DNA from: Apodospora peruviana
Taxonomy: Eukaryota; Ascomycota; Sordariomycetes; Sordariales; Lasiosphaeriaceae
Direction: 5' to 3'
Assembly (NCBI GenBank): GCA_033439685.1
Contig: JAUEDM010000001.1
Span: forward strand, 2,418,001-2,482,000
DNA: 64,000 nucleotides
The first letter of the stretch is position 1. Every line of letters begins with the position of its first letter. Under the pieces are notes generated by a model. That model was not told the DNA's origin. It worked only from the letters and a program-made list of their open reading frames with translations, and searched no databases. This document shows positions 25,001 to 36,900 of the stretch, in pieces. The translations under genes and the position numbers were made by a program.

Positions 25001-27225
25001 ATGTCTTCGAGACAGCCTCACCCATCCCACCCGGAAGTTGGCGGGTTGAGACCCTCGGGTCTGAGGCGAGCTCGGAGCGTGGATACCTGGCCCAAAGCTT
25101 CCCACGAAGCAGGGCCTTCAGGTAACAAGAGGAAGGCCACTCAGCTCCTCGACGCTGCACACAATGTGGATAACTTCAACCAGAACCGACAGTATGAAGT
25201 TGGGTCGAGACAGTCCCGATCTGTCTCCCCTATGCCAAAGAGGCAGAAGATTGACGACGGGGCGAAGAAGGAGCCAGAGGTTGGCCAACGGCAGGCTTCC
25301 TTACCCCTAGACTTGGAACAAGAAACTCACTCTGCCAATTATATGAAAGACGATTCTCGTCAAACCGGCCAAGAAGAAGCAGCCGAGGCCGAAAGGAGTA
25401 TACGCACCCAGCGCCGCGTTGGCGTCTGGAAGCCGTCTCTTGCCATTGGCAGTTCCCTTTCAGTCGAGGGAGAGGATCTGAGCCGCATAGAAATGGCTGA
25501 CAGGAAAATAATCCAAAGACGAACATGGCTCGAATTTTACGGAAACACCGGATATTTTCCAGAACTTCTAGAAAAGGCTATCAGCGAGAGAACCCAGCTT
25601 GACGAGAACGACGAGGAAAACACGTTGCCAATGTAAGGAAGAGAAATCTCACATGGCAGTTGCCCAGTTTTACAGTGGCTTAAGCTTACACCGGACCCAG
25701 ATCAAGTCTCGCCTCAACGCACAAAAGGGCCATCGAAGAGCGCGTCGGTGTCCTCTGCGAGGTGCTCGAGACCTCAGAATTCCCGCCGGAAAGGGCAAAT
25801 ATCCAAGCTGCCATCACGGGCTACGAGACCGGGGCCATCCCCTATTCGGACTCGTACACGCTCATCTGGGGCGGCAGCATCGTCGATACCTGTCCGGACT
25901 ACGGTTCGTTCACAAGAGACCGCAGTGCGCGACTAGATCGGTATCTCCAAGAGCACGGCGGTGGCTGGCTGTGGTATGAACCACCACTGAAGGACGAAAT
26001 TGGAGGTCGTGGCCCCAGTGTCATCAATAGCCGGTCGCCTGCCCTCGCCAAGAAGGCTCTGTGTCTGGATAACACCGAGAGCTGGCGGAAAAAGACCGAG
26101 ACTATGGGCCACTACCGGCTCGAAATGGGATTTCGCAGACGCAGGGAGAAGGTTGCGAGACAGTACTCAGGGAGAGAGGCCACCACCGCCAGACCCAAGG
26201 CCAAATTAGCTACCTCTGCCGCCTGGTCTGCTGCTGCCCACAGCAAACTGGAAGAGACGGCCTCAGAGGCATTGTTGACCCTGGAGAACATTCCCACGGT
26301 CGACACCAATACAAGCCAACAAACCCGCCCCATGACCAAGTCCAAAAAGAAGAAAACAGTCTCCGAGCCCGACCCCGACGGCCCGCGCATCTTCTGGCAA
26401 GTCCTCCTCGACAGCGGCGCCACCCTCCCCTGCCTCTTCTCCGTCGACCTCCCACTTCTGCGGATCAACCCAAAGACCTACGCAGCGCAGACCGCCAAAA
26501 CAGTAGCCACGATAGACAAGCCCATGAGCAGCCGTTGCTACGAGCTCGACGTCGGCGTCTTCACATCCTCCTCGTCCTCATCCACCCTCGTCTCCTCCTC
26601 CCGACCACCAACCTGGCCCTCGGAGCCCGACATCCTAGGCGCAACTGTCCCAGTCTTCATCTTCGACACGCCCCCGGGCCTCGACTCCGACAATGAAGCC
26701 CTCCCCGACCGCCTCTCCGGCCTCGTCCCCTTCCTGACCTGCTACATGTCCTCGGCCCCAGGCAACTACAAGCTCTGGCTGGGCGAGGACCGCGTCGACG
26801 TGCTCGGCTCGGGCCGCATGCCGGGCCAGATGCGCTTCCACGGTCTCTTGTCCGACAGCCGTGAGGCTGCCGAAGAGATGCCGGCTGGCCACCCCGACTG
26901 GGTCAGGAACCACCTTGGAACGCCAGACCGCGTCATTTTCGATCATAAGGGTGTCGGAGACGGAAAAGGCGGCATCGTAACCATGAGAGAGATCGATTGC
27001 GGTCGAGGATCGAGCGTTATCCTGACTGGACAGAAAGGGGTCGATTTTGATCAGTCAAGAAGAAATGACAAGGAGGATTTGGTCGACACCTACATAATTG
27101 ATCCGAGGCAAAGGTCGGAGCAGCAGGCCGCGATGAGACGGAGGGAGGAGGCGTTGAAGGGTGGTGGCTGGGAGAAGAGGAGGGCATCAATTAGTACGGA
27201 CTGGTGGGGGGTTGATGATATCTGA
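25001..27225 (+). CDS. Uncharacterised protein with retropepsin-like aspartic protease motif
   Basis: Two exons: 25001..25632 and 25701..27225, 718 residues, phase-consistent. The N-terminal 210 residues are charged and low-complexity with basic clusters (KRQKIDDG), so a nuclear site is possible. The middle has TSEFPPERANIQAA and SYTLIWGGSIVD. A basic linker (KSKKKKTVSE) precedes FWQVLLDSGATLPCLF, with Asp448 in hydrophobic-Asp-Ser-Gly-Ala-Thr, the active-site signature of retropepsin/DDI1-like aspartic proteases. After it come an Ala/Ser-rich stretch and DRLSGLVPFLTCYMSS. A classical second ILG-type motif is not obvious, so the protease call is inference. No reverse transcriptase, integrase, gag zinc knuckle or LTR is nearby, so it looks like a host gene rather than a live retroelement. 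It is divergent from the decayed gene at 20675-24435. Product function unknown. Confidence 0.82.
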
Positions 27226-28493
27226 TGTATATCAAGCGGATAACAATCACATATCCGAAACGAGAGAACAGCATGACGCACATGTTAAAGCATGACTGCC
27301 AGAGAAATTTTGCTCATTTTTTGTCTTATTTACAGGTAGCTAGCTATCTGCAACACCACGGGGGGAGAGTACAGGAAAAAAACCACGGGGGACGAGAACC
27401 TAAGCTAGGTCGTATGCCTTGTGGCAACATGGCAAACGAAAACAGCCCGGTCTCTATATCGGAATCCTGGGGCAAGCCACTTGCACAATCAAGTGAAGTA
27501 GCTGTTGCCCATCCCCAATCATATTCCCAACCCCCCCTCCTAATCCAGAAACATGGGGTCATCCTTCCAATACCTCGACCCCCTTTCATGGCCGCGGCGA
27601 AAACAACGGTGGTTCGACATCATCCGCAGGGCGTATGGAAAAGTTATTTGGGCACCAAAAGGCCATGTTGATCTTGTGTGAGGTGGTGCTGGGGTGCAAT
27701 TCAAGAGTCGTCCTCAGTCTAGTCCATCGGCCAAGCGAGGACCCATACTTTCGGCTGGTCGTGTCCTGACCTCCTCGTCTTCCTCCTTCCCAAACTTGTC
27801 GTCCATATCCTGCCAACCCAAAACTGGGTTTCCAACGCAATACTCTTTTGCCAATCTTGTTGTAGGTACCTTAATCCTCGCTGACAATTAACTCCAAGAG
27901 TCCTTTCCCGGAAGGTGTTTTTTTTTAAAAAAATTTTGTTGACCGCATCGTCTCCTCCCAAGATCCAGGCTGTAATCCCGATCACCCATGGGTGGAAAAC
28001 ATCCGCAGTCGTTTTCTCTTTTTTATTGTCGTTTCTTTCTCCCGAGTCGTCCAACACACGCATGCAGCAGTGCACCGCATTTGCCGCCGGGGAAAAGGAA
28101 CTGAAAACTCACTCCGCTTTTTGTTTTGCTGGGTATTAAAAAGTCGTAACGCTGCTGCCGTGGATCCGGGGTATGGTTGCAGATCCACCATCATATTCGC
28201 AACTGAACAAAATGTCGGCCGCAGCACGATAGAGAGAAAAGTCGAAGAAATTCGCAGAATTCAACGCTGATGCCATGACGCTAGATGTTTCGGTGGAACA
28301 TTGAAAAAAGACCAAATAAGAAACCGGATGCGTGCAATCTTTTTGTCTTCCAAGATGATATACTCAAAATGCCCCGAGAAGAAAGATAAAGAGAAAAATT
28401 AGACCCTTCCCCACTGGGTGCAGAGCCGCTGTGATTGAGAACTGAAGCTTGGGTCTGTTAGGTGACCAACAGTCGCCCGGTCTTCCGGTTGCT
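27226..28493. other. Convergent intergenic region
   Basis: The 3' regions of the retropepsin-like gene (plus) and the G1 cyclin (minus) face each other here. A T9A7T4 tract lies at 27918-27937. The frames between 27225 and 28270 lack coding support. Confidence 0.55.
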
Positions 28494-29762
28494 TCAATAC
28501 GCCATGTGGGACGAGCTACCCTCAAAGTAAGATGGTCCCGTCACCACATGGTGCTGCGGATACGCTGAGATGTGGTTATTCGGCTGAGGTGTAGGTGTAA
28601 CAGGGCATCGTGGAGGGACCTGATAGTCCTTCATCACGGCGTTGTTGTGGCCAAAGCAGGTCCCGTCCGGTGTAATGGGAGGGGTCATGTACCCGTCGGC
28701 AACACCAGGCATGTTACCGAGGCCTTTGTGAGGTGTGCTGTATACATCGAGAGGCTTGCTTATGGTAGCGGGTTCGCACGGGGGCGAGGGAGGTGGACCA
28801 CAACGGGCGATGGCGGCCTGCTGCGCTAGGAAGTCGGCGAGCTTTCCAGACACCCGCGAGTAGTAGGGCTGCGAGTACTTCCTAGACAGTGTAACCGAGG
28901 GCTGGTGAAGTTGATGCGACAGAGCCAAGAGGGTCAGGTTCTCATCATGCTCCCACCCCCCATCATTTATCTCGGGCTTGCCAAGGATTGCCCGTGCCAG
29001 TGCCAGTGAGGCCCTGGCCATGACGGATGGCTTTGTTGACACAAACTCTCGGTGATAGAGCGCAATTTCGCAGATATAGGCCGCCATATGCTCGACTTCG
29101 GTGCTATCACGCTCCTCTGCCACAATTAATTGCGTGAACAAGTCCACGGTGGGGTGGCCGATGCTCCATTCGAGAGTGTTGAGGACGTGCATCTCCATCT
29201 GCGTGAACATGCCTGCATCGTAGAGCCCACAGCACATGCCGTTCAGTTCGTTAATCTGAGGTACCCTGTCCTTCTTGTCTCCATACTTGGCGGCGATCAG
29301 GAGAGCAGCACAGCCGACGAGCTGGTAGTGTTGCTTGTACACCACCCGTTTTGAGCAGTAGCGGTCGAGGAGATTCACCGTCAAGAAGAGTGTCTCGGGC
29401 AGCAGGGAGAAGGCGGCATGAGCTTCAAGGAGGAAGTCAATCAGATACGGCCGCATGAACCATTGAATCTCGCGTTGCATATCGATGAGATTGGCATCCG
29501 GTAACGTCTCATCCTGCCTCTTGTTAATTCTGTGCAAGGGAATTTGCAAGGGGTAGGGTCTCTTTACCTCCATGTGACGAACATGCTGCATGATATCTTC
29601 GAGATACTCGTCACAAGCCAGCCTTGATAGCTCGTTGGCGATCATCTCTTGCTTGTTGCGGGCAATCATCCTGGCCGCAGCCAGCTTGTTCATACCGCGG
29701 TGACTTGGCTCGTCGGACTCGACGAAGAACGTCTCGTCGGACCGTTGACTTGAGTAGGCCAT
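28494..29762 (-). CDS. CLN1: G1/S-specific cyclin (Cln/Puc1 type)
   Basis: Single exon, 422 residues. It activates the cyclin-dependent kinase Cdc28/Cdc2 for passage through G1/Start. Seen: a basic N-terminal helix region, then a cyclin box of about residues 95-225 (MQREIQWFMRPYLIDFLLEA, LLPETLFLTVNLLDRYCSKR, QLVGCAALLIAAKYGDKKDR, MEMHVLNTLEWSIGHPT), followed by a second cyclin fold (to about residue 320). The C-terminal tail of about 100 residues is rich in Pro, Thr and Ser with TPP/TPDG sites, resembling the PEST/CDK-site tails that make G1 cyclins unstable. The order and spacing fit the single CLN-type cyclin of filamentous ascomycetes. A second in-frame ATG lies at codon 24. The upstream side is very long and gene-free, which would allow a long leader, as is common for G1 cyclins. 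The symbol is by family resemblance. Confidence 0.9.
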   Translation of the reverse strand: MAYSSQRSDETFFVESDEPSHRGMNKLAAARMIARNKQEMIANELSRLACDEYLEDIMQHVRHMEVKRPYPLQIPLHRINKRQDETLPDANLIDMQREIQWFMRPYLIDFLLEAHAAFSLLPETLFLTVNLLDRYCSKRVVYKQHYQLVGCAALLIAAKYGDKKDRVPQINELNGMCCGLYDAGMFTQMEMHVLNTLEWSIGHPTVDLFTQLIVAEERDSTEVEHMAAYICEIALYHREFVSTKPSVMARASLALARAILGKPEINDGGWEHDENLTLLALSHQLHQPSVTLSRKYSQPYYSRVSGKLADFLAQQAAIARCGPPPSPPCEPATISKPLDVYSTPHKGLGNMPGVADGYMTPPITPDGTCFGHNNAVMKDYQVPPRCPVTPTPQPNNHISAYPQHHVVTGPSYFEGSSSHMAY

Positions 29763-31450
29763 CTTGGTTTGTGTAATGAGATTGGCTATACCTGAAGAAG
29801 TCGGATGGATTCTCTAACGACGGGAAATTGCGACGACCTGCGAGTTCTCCTGGAATCCGATGCCGAGGGTTACAAAGAGTGAAAGAGTATTAAGTTGTCG
29901 GTCGCGTCGAAGGAGTGACTCGCTAACCGAGCGATGACTAAGATTAGAGTAACGATTAAAGAGTGTGTTGAAAACTTAAAGTACTAAAAATGAGTGTCGG
30001 TGGCTGGAAAGTGGACAGCCTAGTTGAGGTTTAAAAATGGAAAAAAATCGAGTTCCTCGTGAACAATTGTGAGGTAGTCGACCGGGGAAAGGGCCGAGTT
30101 ATGAATAGGTCGACGGAGGGACTCTAGACGGTTAGCAAATAATGTTAGCGCATGAATCGTCGTGTGGCCTATATGACTTTGGGATAGAAGACGGGCCGGA
30201 GCTCCTTAGCTCTCAACTCGGCTTCAGGACGGCGAGTACCGAATCCCCACCTTCTGCAGGGGTAGAAAGGGAGAGATTCGGCCTGATTCGGCCGATCTGA
30301 GGTTTGGAGCAAGATCTGGCACGAGGAGTTTGGCCGCGTGCGGGACGCTTGAAGATGAGGACTGGCGCCGACCACGTGCCAGATGGAATCTTGAGGTGGC
30401 AGGTGTGAGGTGTAGGTGAATCGCGTAGAGCATGGCATATGGGGCGGAATGGGGTCTCTTACCCGCACGGTTTAGGACCGTGAAAGACCGAGTCGACGGA
30501 AGTGTCAATCAACACCTGGGGGCCGGATGGGAGCAACGAGTTAACGTGTCCCACAGGAGGCTGCCTTCAGGCTCGACTGGCGGAAGGGGAGGATAGGGCG
30601 CGAGATGGTGGAAGATGCCGCGGATTGCAGAAAATCCAGGTCGGCAAGTATCTGCAAGGGAGGTAACAAGGCAATTAGAATCCCATCCACGACCATTTTA
30701 AGTTTAAAGGATGACATCACGGAGGGTGAGGAAAGGGAGAGATGGGATGACGGGAATCTGATAAGATTGGTGGTAATTCTTCCGCATACCTCACACGCTC
30801 AACGCCGGGGAAAGGCCAAAATTGGCTTCGCACTGGTCGAGTTCATGTAGCGAAGACTTGATCACTCTCTCGTCGGGTGGCTGATGAGATTGTGGAGATC
30901 CACGTGTCGAGAGCTACTGAGAGTTTTCCTTTGTGGGAAACTGTCTTCTCAGGCTCGGTACTCGTTCGCTCGTCTCGTCTCGCTCGCTCGGCGGCGGTCG
31001 AGGTGGTTCGAAGAATGAGGTGTCGCTCGGAACGAAGGGAGCGGCTGGTGTGGAATTGGGGGAGGAATTCCTTCGTCGTCGAACCGAAGAAATTGATCCT
31101 CTTTTTAGGGTGGAGAGAATACCAGAAGTCTGGGGCGGAGGCGGAAGGGCCGTTGAGGCTAGGGGACGAAAAGTAGAAAAAGCTTTGAGCTTTTTCTAAA
31201 CCTTTGCTTTCCTCGTGTGGTGGTGGTTTTCGTTTTTTTTTTTTTCGATTATGCCTGCAATCTTTCTTGACTGCAACACACGATACAACGAAGACGCACG
31301 ACACCGTCCCTTATATTGCGGCTGCTGGTCGGGAGCTTGGCTTGTCGAAGGCGGCCCAGGATCTCAATCTCCTCCTTCCCTCCTTTTCTCTGGCGGAGAA
31401 AGGCGAGTCCACGGGGGCTCTGGAAGGACACGGGTACGGGAGAAGGGAAT
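29763..31450. promoter_or_regulatory. Upstream region of the G1 cyclin
   Basis: A gene-free stretch directly upstream of the minus-strand cyclin. It probably holds its promoter and a long leader. It contains an 11-bp perfect inverted repeat at 31174-31198 and many short frames with no coding support. The extent of the leader cannot be read from sequence. Confidence 0.4.
31174..31198. repeat. Perfect 11-bp inverted repeat
   Basis: TAGAAAAAGCT and AGCTTTTTCTA around a three-base TTG loop, a tight hairpin. It lies about 1.4 kb upstream of the cyclin start codon. Confidence 0.85.
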
Positions 31451-31454
31451 GACT

Positions 31455-31565
31455 GGTTGCGGATGGAGGAGGAGGGAAAAGGGAGAGGGGGAGGAGGAGG
31501 TAGATATTTGCTCAGGTAGGAGGAGGATGGAAGAGAGGAAAAGGGAGTGGAAGAGAGCGCAGAGA
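31455..31565. repeat. Polypurine tract
   Basis: About 110 bases on the plus strand that are mostly G and A with few interruptions, so CT-rich on the strand of the cyclin gene. Such CT stretches are common in fungal promoters and leaders. Confidence 0.6.
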
Positions 31566-33917
31566 TTGGTTAACCGGCGATTTAAGACAGGGCCCCCAGC
31601 TTGCTCTCACCACAGCAGCGCTGAGCACCGAGCACCCAGTACCAAGCAGCTTGCAGCATCGCCCGTCCACTGAGGTTGAACTCCGTACCTTGGCCCGGTC
31701 CAGCGCGAGCAGGGTTTAGGTTGGCTGCTTGTTGCAGGGGAGAGTGGGTACAGAGTTACTTGGTTTGGTGCAGCCAGTGCAGGTACCTCAGGCACCCAGC
31801 GGCCGTCGCCAAGAGCCAATGTAAGGAAATGGCAAGTCCACCTACGGTGTCCTGTATCATACCTTACCGTATTGTACTGTATCAGCTCACAGGCCGATTT
31901 GGATGCTTTACCTAGGTTCACGATGCCATTAACGGGTCCGTACACCTTCACGAATCTCCCGGTCGGCCAGACCGCCCGATCACGCTGACACCGGATTACT
32001 TGCCGTGGGCTGGCCGCCCGGATGGTGGTGGTATGGCCCAGGACACAGAGGCCAGACAAAAACAACCATCCAATGTTTTGTAGACAAAAAGAATTAACGA
32101 TAACAAGCAGATATGCGAATGTTCGCGTCGCAAGACACAGACAGGGGCCGGCAGCGATACACACGGCCGCCCTCTCACCCTCTCTCACCCACCCAGTCAC
32201 CTCACACACACCACACCAATTGAACCATTCAACCCCCTTCCCCTCCTTCTCTCCTCCCCCCCCGAAGACCAAGGTGGGATGTGAAGGTGGTACTCAGCCA
32301 GGCACGGCGAAGGAGGCTTGCCTTGGTGCTGCTTGGTGGCCATGGGCTGCTGGCTGCTCTTTGGCGGACAGGATCGAGAGGGTGGTGTTCGACGGGTCGT
32401 GTTGGTGGGCGAGCGTGGACTTGAGTGGATTCGTCGCTCGGCTGGGAAATTCAGGCCGGATGGGCAGGAGCAGGGATCAACGGGTGCTAAGCCTGCTCTG
32501 TTGCTTTCAACTTGCAGGGCCTCTCCTCTTCGTACAGCGCTGCCCTTGGTTGACCACCTCACTGGCTGACCGAGATTAAGAGCCCGAGGATGCAGCTGGC
32601 GAAAGGTGGACCGCACACCACTGACAACCACGGGCAAAATTCAGAGACACGGTACCAAAGTGCCATAGTGATATGCACCGACCAAAACGTCGCACTCCGG
32701 CGGCTTTTTTTGTGGTTGGCGTCGGGTCGTGTGCGTGCGCTGCGTGCGTTGCGAGCGATGAGAGCACGCGGTTCTCGCCCGTGTGTACGGAGTATGGCGC
32801 GAACCTCTTTCCCTCTCCAGTACAGCGTATTGCGGGAGGAGGAAGCTACATGGAGCTCATTGTAGCTTCTTGCTTCCAGTGTCCTGCTGTTTGCCAGTCT
32901 AGGTACCTTACCTAAAACAGGTGCTTGCTTGCCCCGGTGGTGCCTCATTAATCGTGCCCTCCATTGTAAGAGCTTGCATCTGTCGGTCGGAAGCACTGCG
33001 GCGCCTTACAGATCCGGTGCGTCGGGGACTTCCAGGTTCCATGTCGTCCTTTTCAAGCCGCTTCAGACAATGGAGGGAGAAGGCAATCAACGGCAGCAAT
33101 CCGGACACATGGTACACGTACAGGAGACCGGCAGTGTTCAAAACGCCTTCCAGACATTTTCTTCTCATTGCTTGGAAAAACTTTGCTCGCTAATCGGTTC
33201 AGCCATAACGACGGCAAGTCTCGCCAGGCCCGACAGCTTGGGCCTCTCCTGGAACGACCTGGAAGTCTGTGTTTGACGCCGCTGCAGTGTCATCAGTTCA
33301 ACATTTTACCTCATTACTTACTCCGTACAATGCTGTTTGTTTTGTCTGAGATGAACAACATCGATCGACCGTTTGTTTGCTTGTCGCATGAATGGCCACT
33401 GCGGATCCAGAAGACAGCAGGGGAGATTGGCCCCTTTTCAGGCCTCCTGACCTGGAGACAGTCCCTGGCGTGTGTCCGGCAGTCGCCGTCTCGTCCATCG
33501 GCCTGCAGTCCGGCTGTAATTGGATGGCCATTGGAGACGAGGCTCCGGTCCAGTGCCGTCTCACCAACGAAATGGAACGTGTGGGAAGCACCTGAGTCGC
33601 CTACCCCAAGCGATCAGGTACAATGCTGGGCCATGCAGATTGTCGCAGCATCGATAATCTGTACAAGACATGGATCGCATGCCGAGCAGGACAAAGGGAC
33701 GACTAATCGGCAATGTCGAGAAACCCCATAGACCAAACACTGGCCTGCCAGCCGTCAAGGAACGAACTGGCATAAGGCCATCGGGCGTGTAATAAACAGT
33801 GAAAGCCCAGGCATGATGACAATGATAATGAGCATGATGGTCCCATTGTGGTACAATGTCAAGCCCTCAAGTCACAACCACAGAAGAGCTTGCGACTGCA
33901 GGCAATGCTCTGTGGAG

Positions 33918-33951
33918 TATTCCATATCCGTGGAACTCGTTGTATGGAATA
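33918..33951. repeat. 9-bp inverted repeat
   Basis: TATTCCATA and TATGGAATA with a 16-base loop, flanked by G-T wobble positions. It is in the gene-free region; function unknown. Confidence 0.7.
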
Positions 33952-36900
33952 TTCGCCATATAGGGCCAAGCACCAATGCATGCATTTTGTACATAAAGTT
34001 GGATTAGCGCCTCAGGTTACGTCAAAGATCTCTCGTCCCTGACAGTGTTGCATCCTGTCAGACTTTTAGCATCAGCGAACTCCTTGCCCGGAAAGGAAGA
34101 ACATGGCTAAATTCACCAACCTATTATATAAGTTTGTCCGAGCGGCCGAGAACTCGAGCCTGCTTTCAGTTGATATACATGCAAGTGCCTTACTCGCTGT
34201 CTGTAGAACTGTTTCTCTAAAATCGTCTGCAAGACAAAACATCACAAGGCGCAGTTAACTGCTCTGGCGGGTTTTACCACTTTATCAGCCGCTAATGCAG
34301 ACCCCATCACGCCTCGCCATCCTTCCGCCAAACTGTATCAGCCAGTTCCAAGGTTTACGTGTGCTGCTACGCGTATCCATCAGGACTTGGCGAGTCGCGT
34401 TTAATGGGCTGGACCAGCGCGCAGCTGAGACCACCTGGAAGGACACCGTGCTTTACTTGAGGAGGCTGGGCTGACAACTGGCAAGGCCTGTACGTGACCG
34501 TTCCAAGTATCGACGCGGCCAAGCAGACCAGGGGCTTCACAGGAGCTTGCAAATTGGAGATTGAAAGAAGATTCAGCTCCGACAACCGACAACCTAACCG
34601 ACCGAAAGGAGACGGACGCAGTGACGTGATTTCCGGGCCTTGGAAGTCGAAAATTGACGAGAGCCAGCCACCGCTTCGGCTTGGACGAAATTGCAGACGG
34701 GAAGCCAGATTTCGATCTCGTCGGCGACTGTTCCTACCAGTCAGAGCGATAGCTGGTATCAGATTGCCAGCTGCCAGCTGGAAGATTCAAGGAAGCACCT
34801 TCTTCGCGCCAAGATCTCAAGATCTGAGATGAGAAGGGCTGGCCAATCAAGAAAGCGCAACGCGGTGCTGCACGGGTTCAGAAACCCAATTTAATCATGC
34901 GTGTCATGACGAGGCCAGAAACGGCCAATCCACCGTCCATCCCCACTGCTGGCCTGACAAGACAGGCCGCAACAGACTCAACGCCTTCCACCGGCAGCGA
35001 CTGGCCACCGTATCCCCGCAACCTTGAGATGGCGGTTTCCTGCTTTCCCCATCTACCCCCTGTGCGGCCCTGTCTCCGGCCGGCCCGGGGCCCATCGCAC
35101 CAGGGTGAAGGCGGGATGGTCAAGAATCCATCGCGTGTCGTCTTGAGGGTCACGGGACGAATGGCCGGTGACCGTCGTGTCCTGGCTCCAGGCCGATCTT
35201 GTTCACCTCATCGATATTTCGTGCAGCAAGACTCCTGCCCGGCCAGCATCTGACGACCGCGATGGTCGACTTTTTTACACTTCCGGCTGCTTGCTTGCTG
35301 TTTCACAGCTTTAGCTTTCCCGTCCGGTGGCTTGCTCTCATCAACTGTCACCACTGTCATCATAAACCTGGAAGCCCCTACCCCAGGGCGGACGGCGTTG
35401 GTATACCTACAGCAACAGCGGCGCAATTGCGATTTGGACGAACTCCCCCACCACCACTCAGCTCTATACACCAAAACACCTACCTTATTAGATAGTCTCT
35501 TACCGTGCGACTTCCTGAGGGTTGATCGTGTATACGAGAGCTCGCCTGGTGGTTGGCCGTCGCGGACAAATTGATTGCTCCCACATGCCGTGGGACACGA
35601 CATTTTGATAGTTTGCGGGCGCAGGGTCGCCCTGCCCAGATGTTATGCTAACTTATCTCTTTCATCAAGCTGGCCGTGTTGGCACAGCAAACCCCGTCCC
35701 CAGGGCATTCTCACTGATCCGCCGGCCGCTTCTTCGCCAGCCCGCAGCCTACCGCCTGGGAGCTTGTATCTGGCGACTTGCAGTGCCAGATGCGATAAGA
35801 TTCCGACTTATCCATGCTAGAAAAAAAAAGAAGCAGCAACACGGCGAGGTTGTCGAAGGTCATCCCGTCCTTGCCTTGAATGCATATGGAGCTTCCAATC
35901 TGAGCATGTCCTATCGACATGTGCAGTTATCTTCAGCTTGCTTTGACTGGTCCTTGTCAGCGGTGCCAGGGACGTGTGGAACTGTCGCCATGCAAGTCTG
36001 AGACATGCCGAAAGTTGGCCTTTCACTCTGAGCCAAGACAGTAATCGCGAAGTGCGATCTGAGTTGGCGACTTGCAGAAACACCATACAAATCAAAAGAT
36101 AATGGGCTCGCGTTTGCTTACATCGCTCAGCCCTGTCTTCACCGTTTTTATATCCACTCTTGACTTGAACTCTCTGTGGACAGCAACTCGCAGGTTCTGA
36201 TCATGGGATTGCTCCCGTTCTCCTGGGACTTTCGGTTTTGATGCGAAGTTTCGGCACATGGCACGACACACCGGGAACCCTTGAAAACTGGACTGGTCTG
36301 GTAGCTTGAGCCCGGGGATTCGACAGTCGGCTTTCTTCCATCGGCCTTACTTTGTGAGCTTGCTTGGCACCATTACTGCTACCTATATGGCGGAGTCGGA
36401 TATATACAACGCATTGACACCGAAGGCAAGGGATATGAGACGATACGCAGCGCGGGAAAGCTGGCGATACCCTCATCTTTTCCTGGTTACATATCAGTTC
36501 AAGACAGCGCGGTCTTCAACTTTACTCGGACGAGGTCTACGTGTACCTGCAGCCGTGACCTTTGTACTCAACCTATGATGGCAGAAAGGGCCGGCAGAGT
36601 CGGCTCACAGCCCGTGTCCCAATCGTCAAAGCCGATCACACGCTGCCGGCTGCATACTCCAAATCGATTTCGACTTCATCCGCTTATCTCTACCCTCACA
36701 TATTCCTTTTTCATGTTGACTTTTGTATGGCTAGATGATCGAGAGCTATCAACCACCAAACAGCACCTGAAACTTGGTCGCTTTGGCAGTTGGCTTGCTG
36801 CCAAGGTCTCCAGCATGCTTACCAGTATTATATGAGCCCCGAGGGCGTTAACCTGCATGTCGGTCCATGACTGATCCAGCTTACTGGGTTTGTCAGACAA

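Noticed and set aside
25001..27225. Calling the retropepsin-like gene part of an LTR retrotransposon
   Set aside because: No LTRs, reverse transcriptase, RNase H, integrase or gag features within several kb, and the gene has a spliced intron.
31607..32272. 221-codon minus-strand frame in the gene-free region
   Set aside because: Low-complexity start, no motif, no splice partners; composition unlike the real genes here.
33168..33731. 187-codon plus-strand frame
   Set aside because: No recognisable domain and no support from neighbouring frames.
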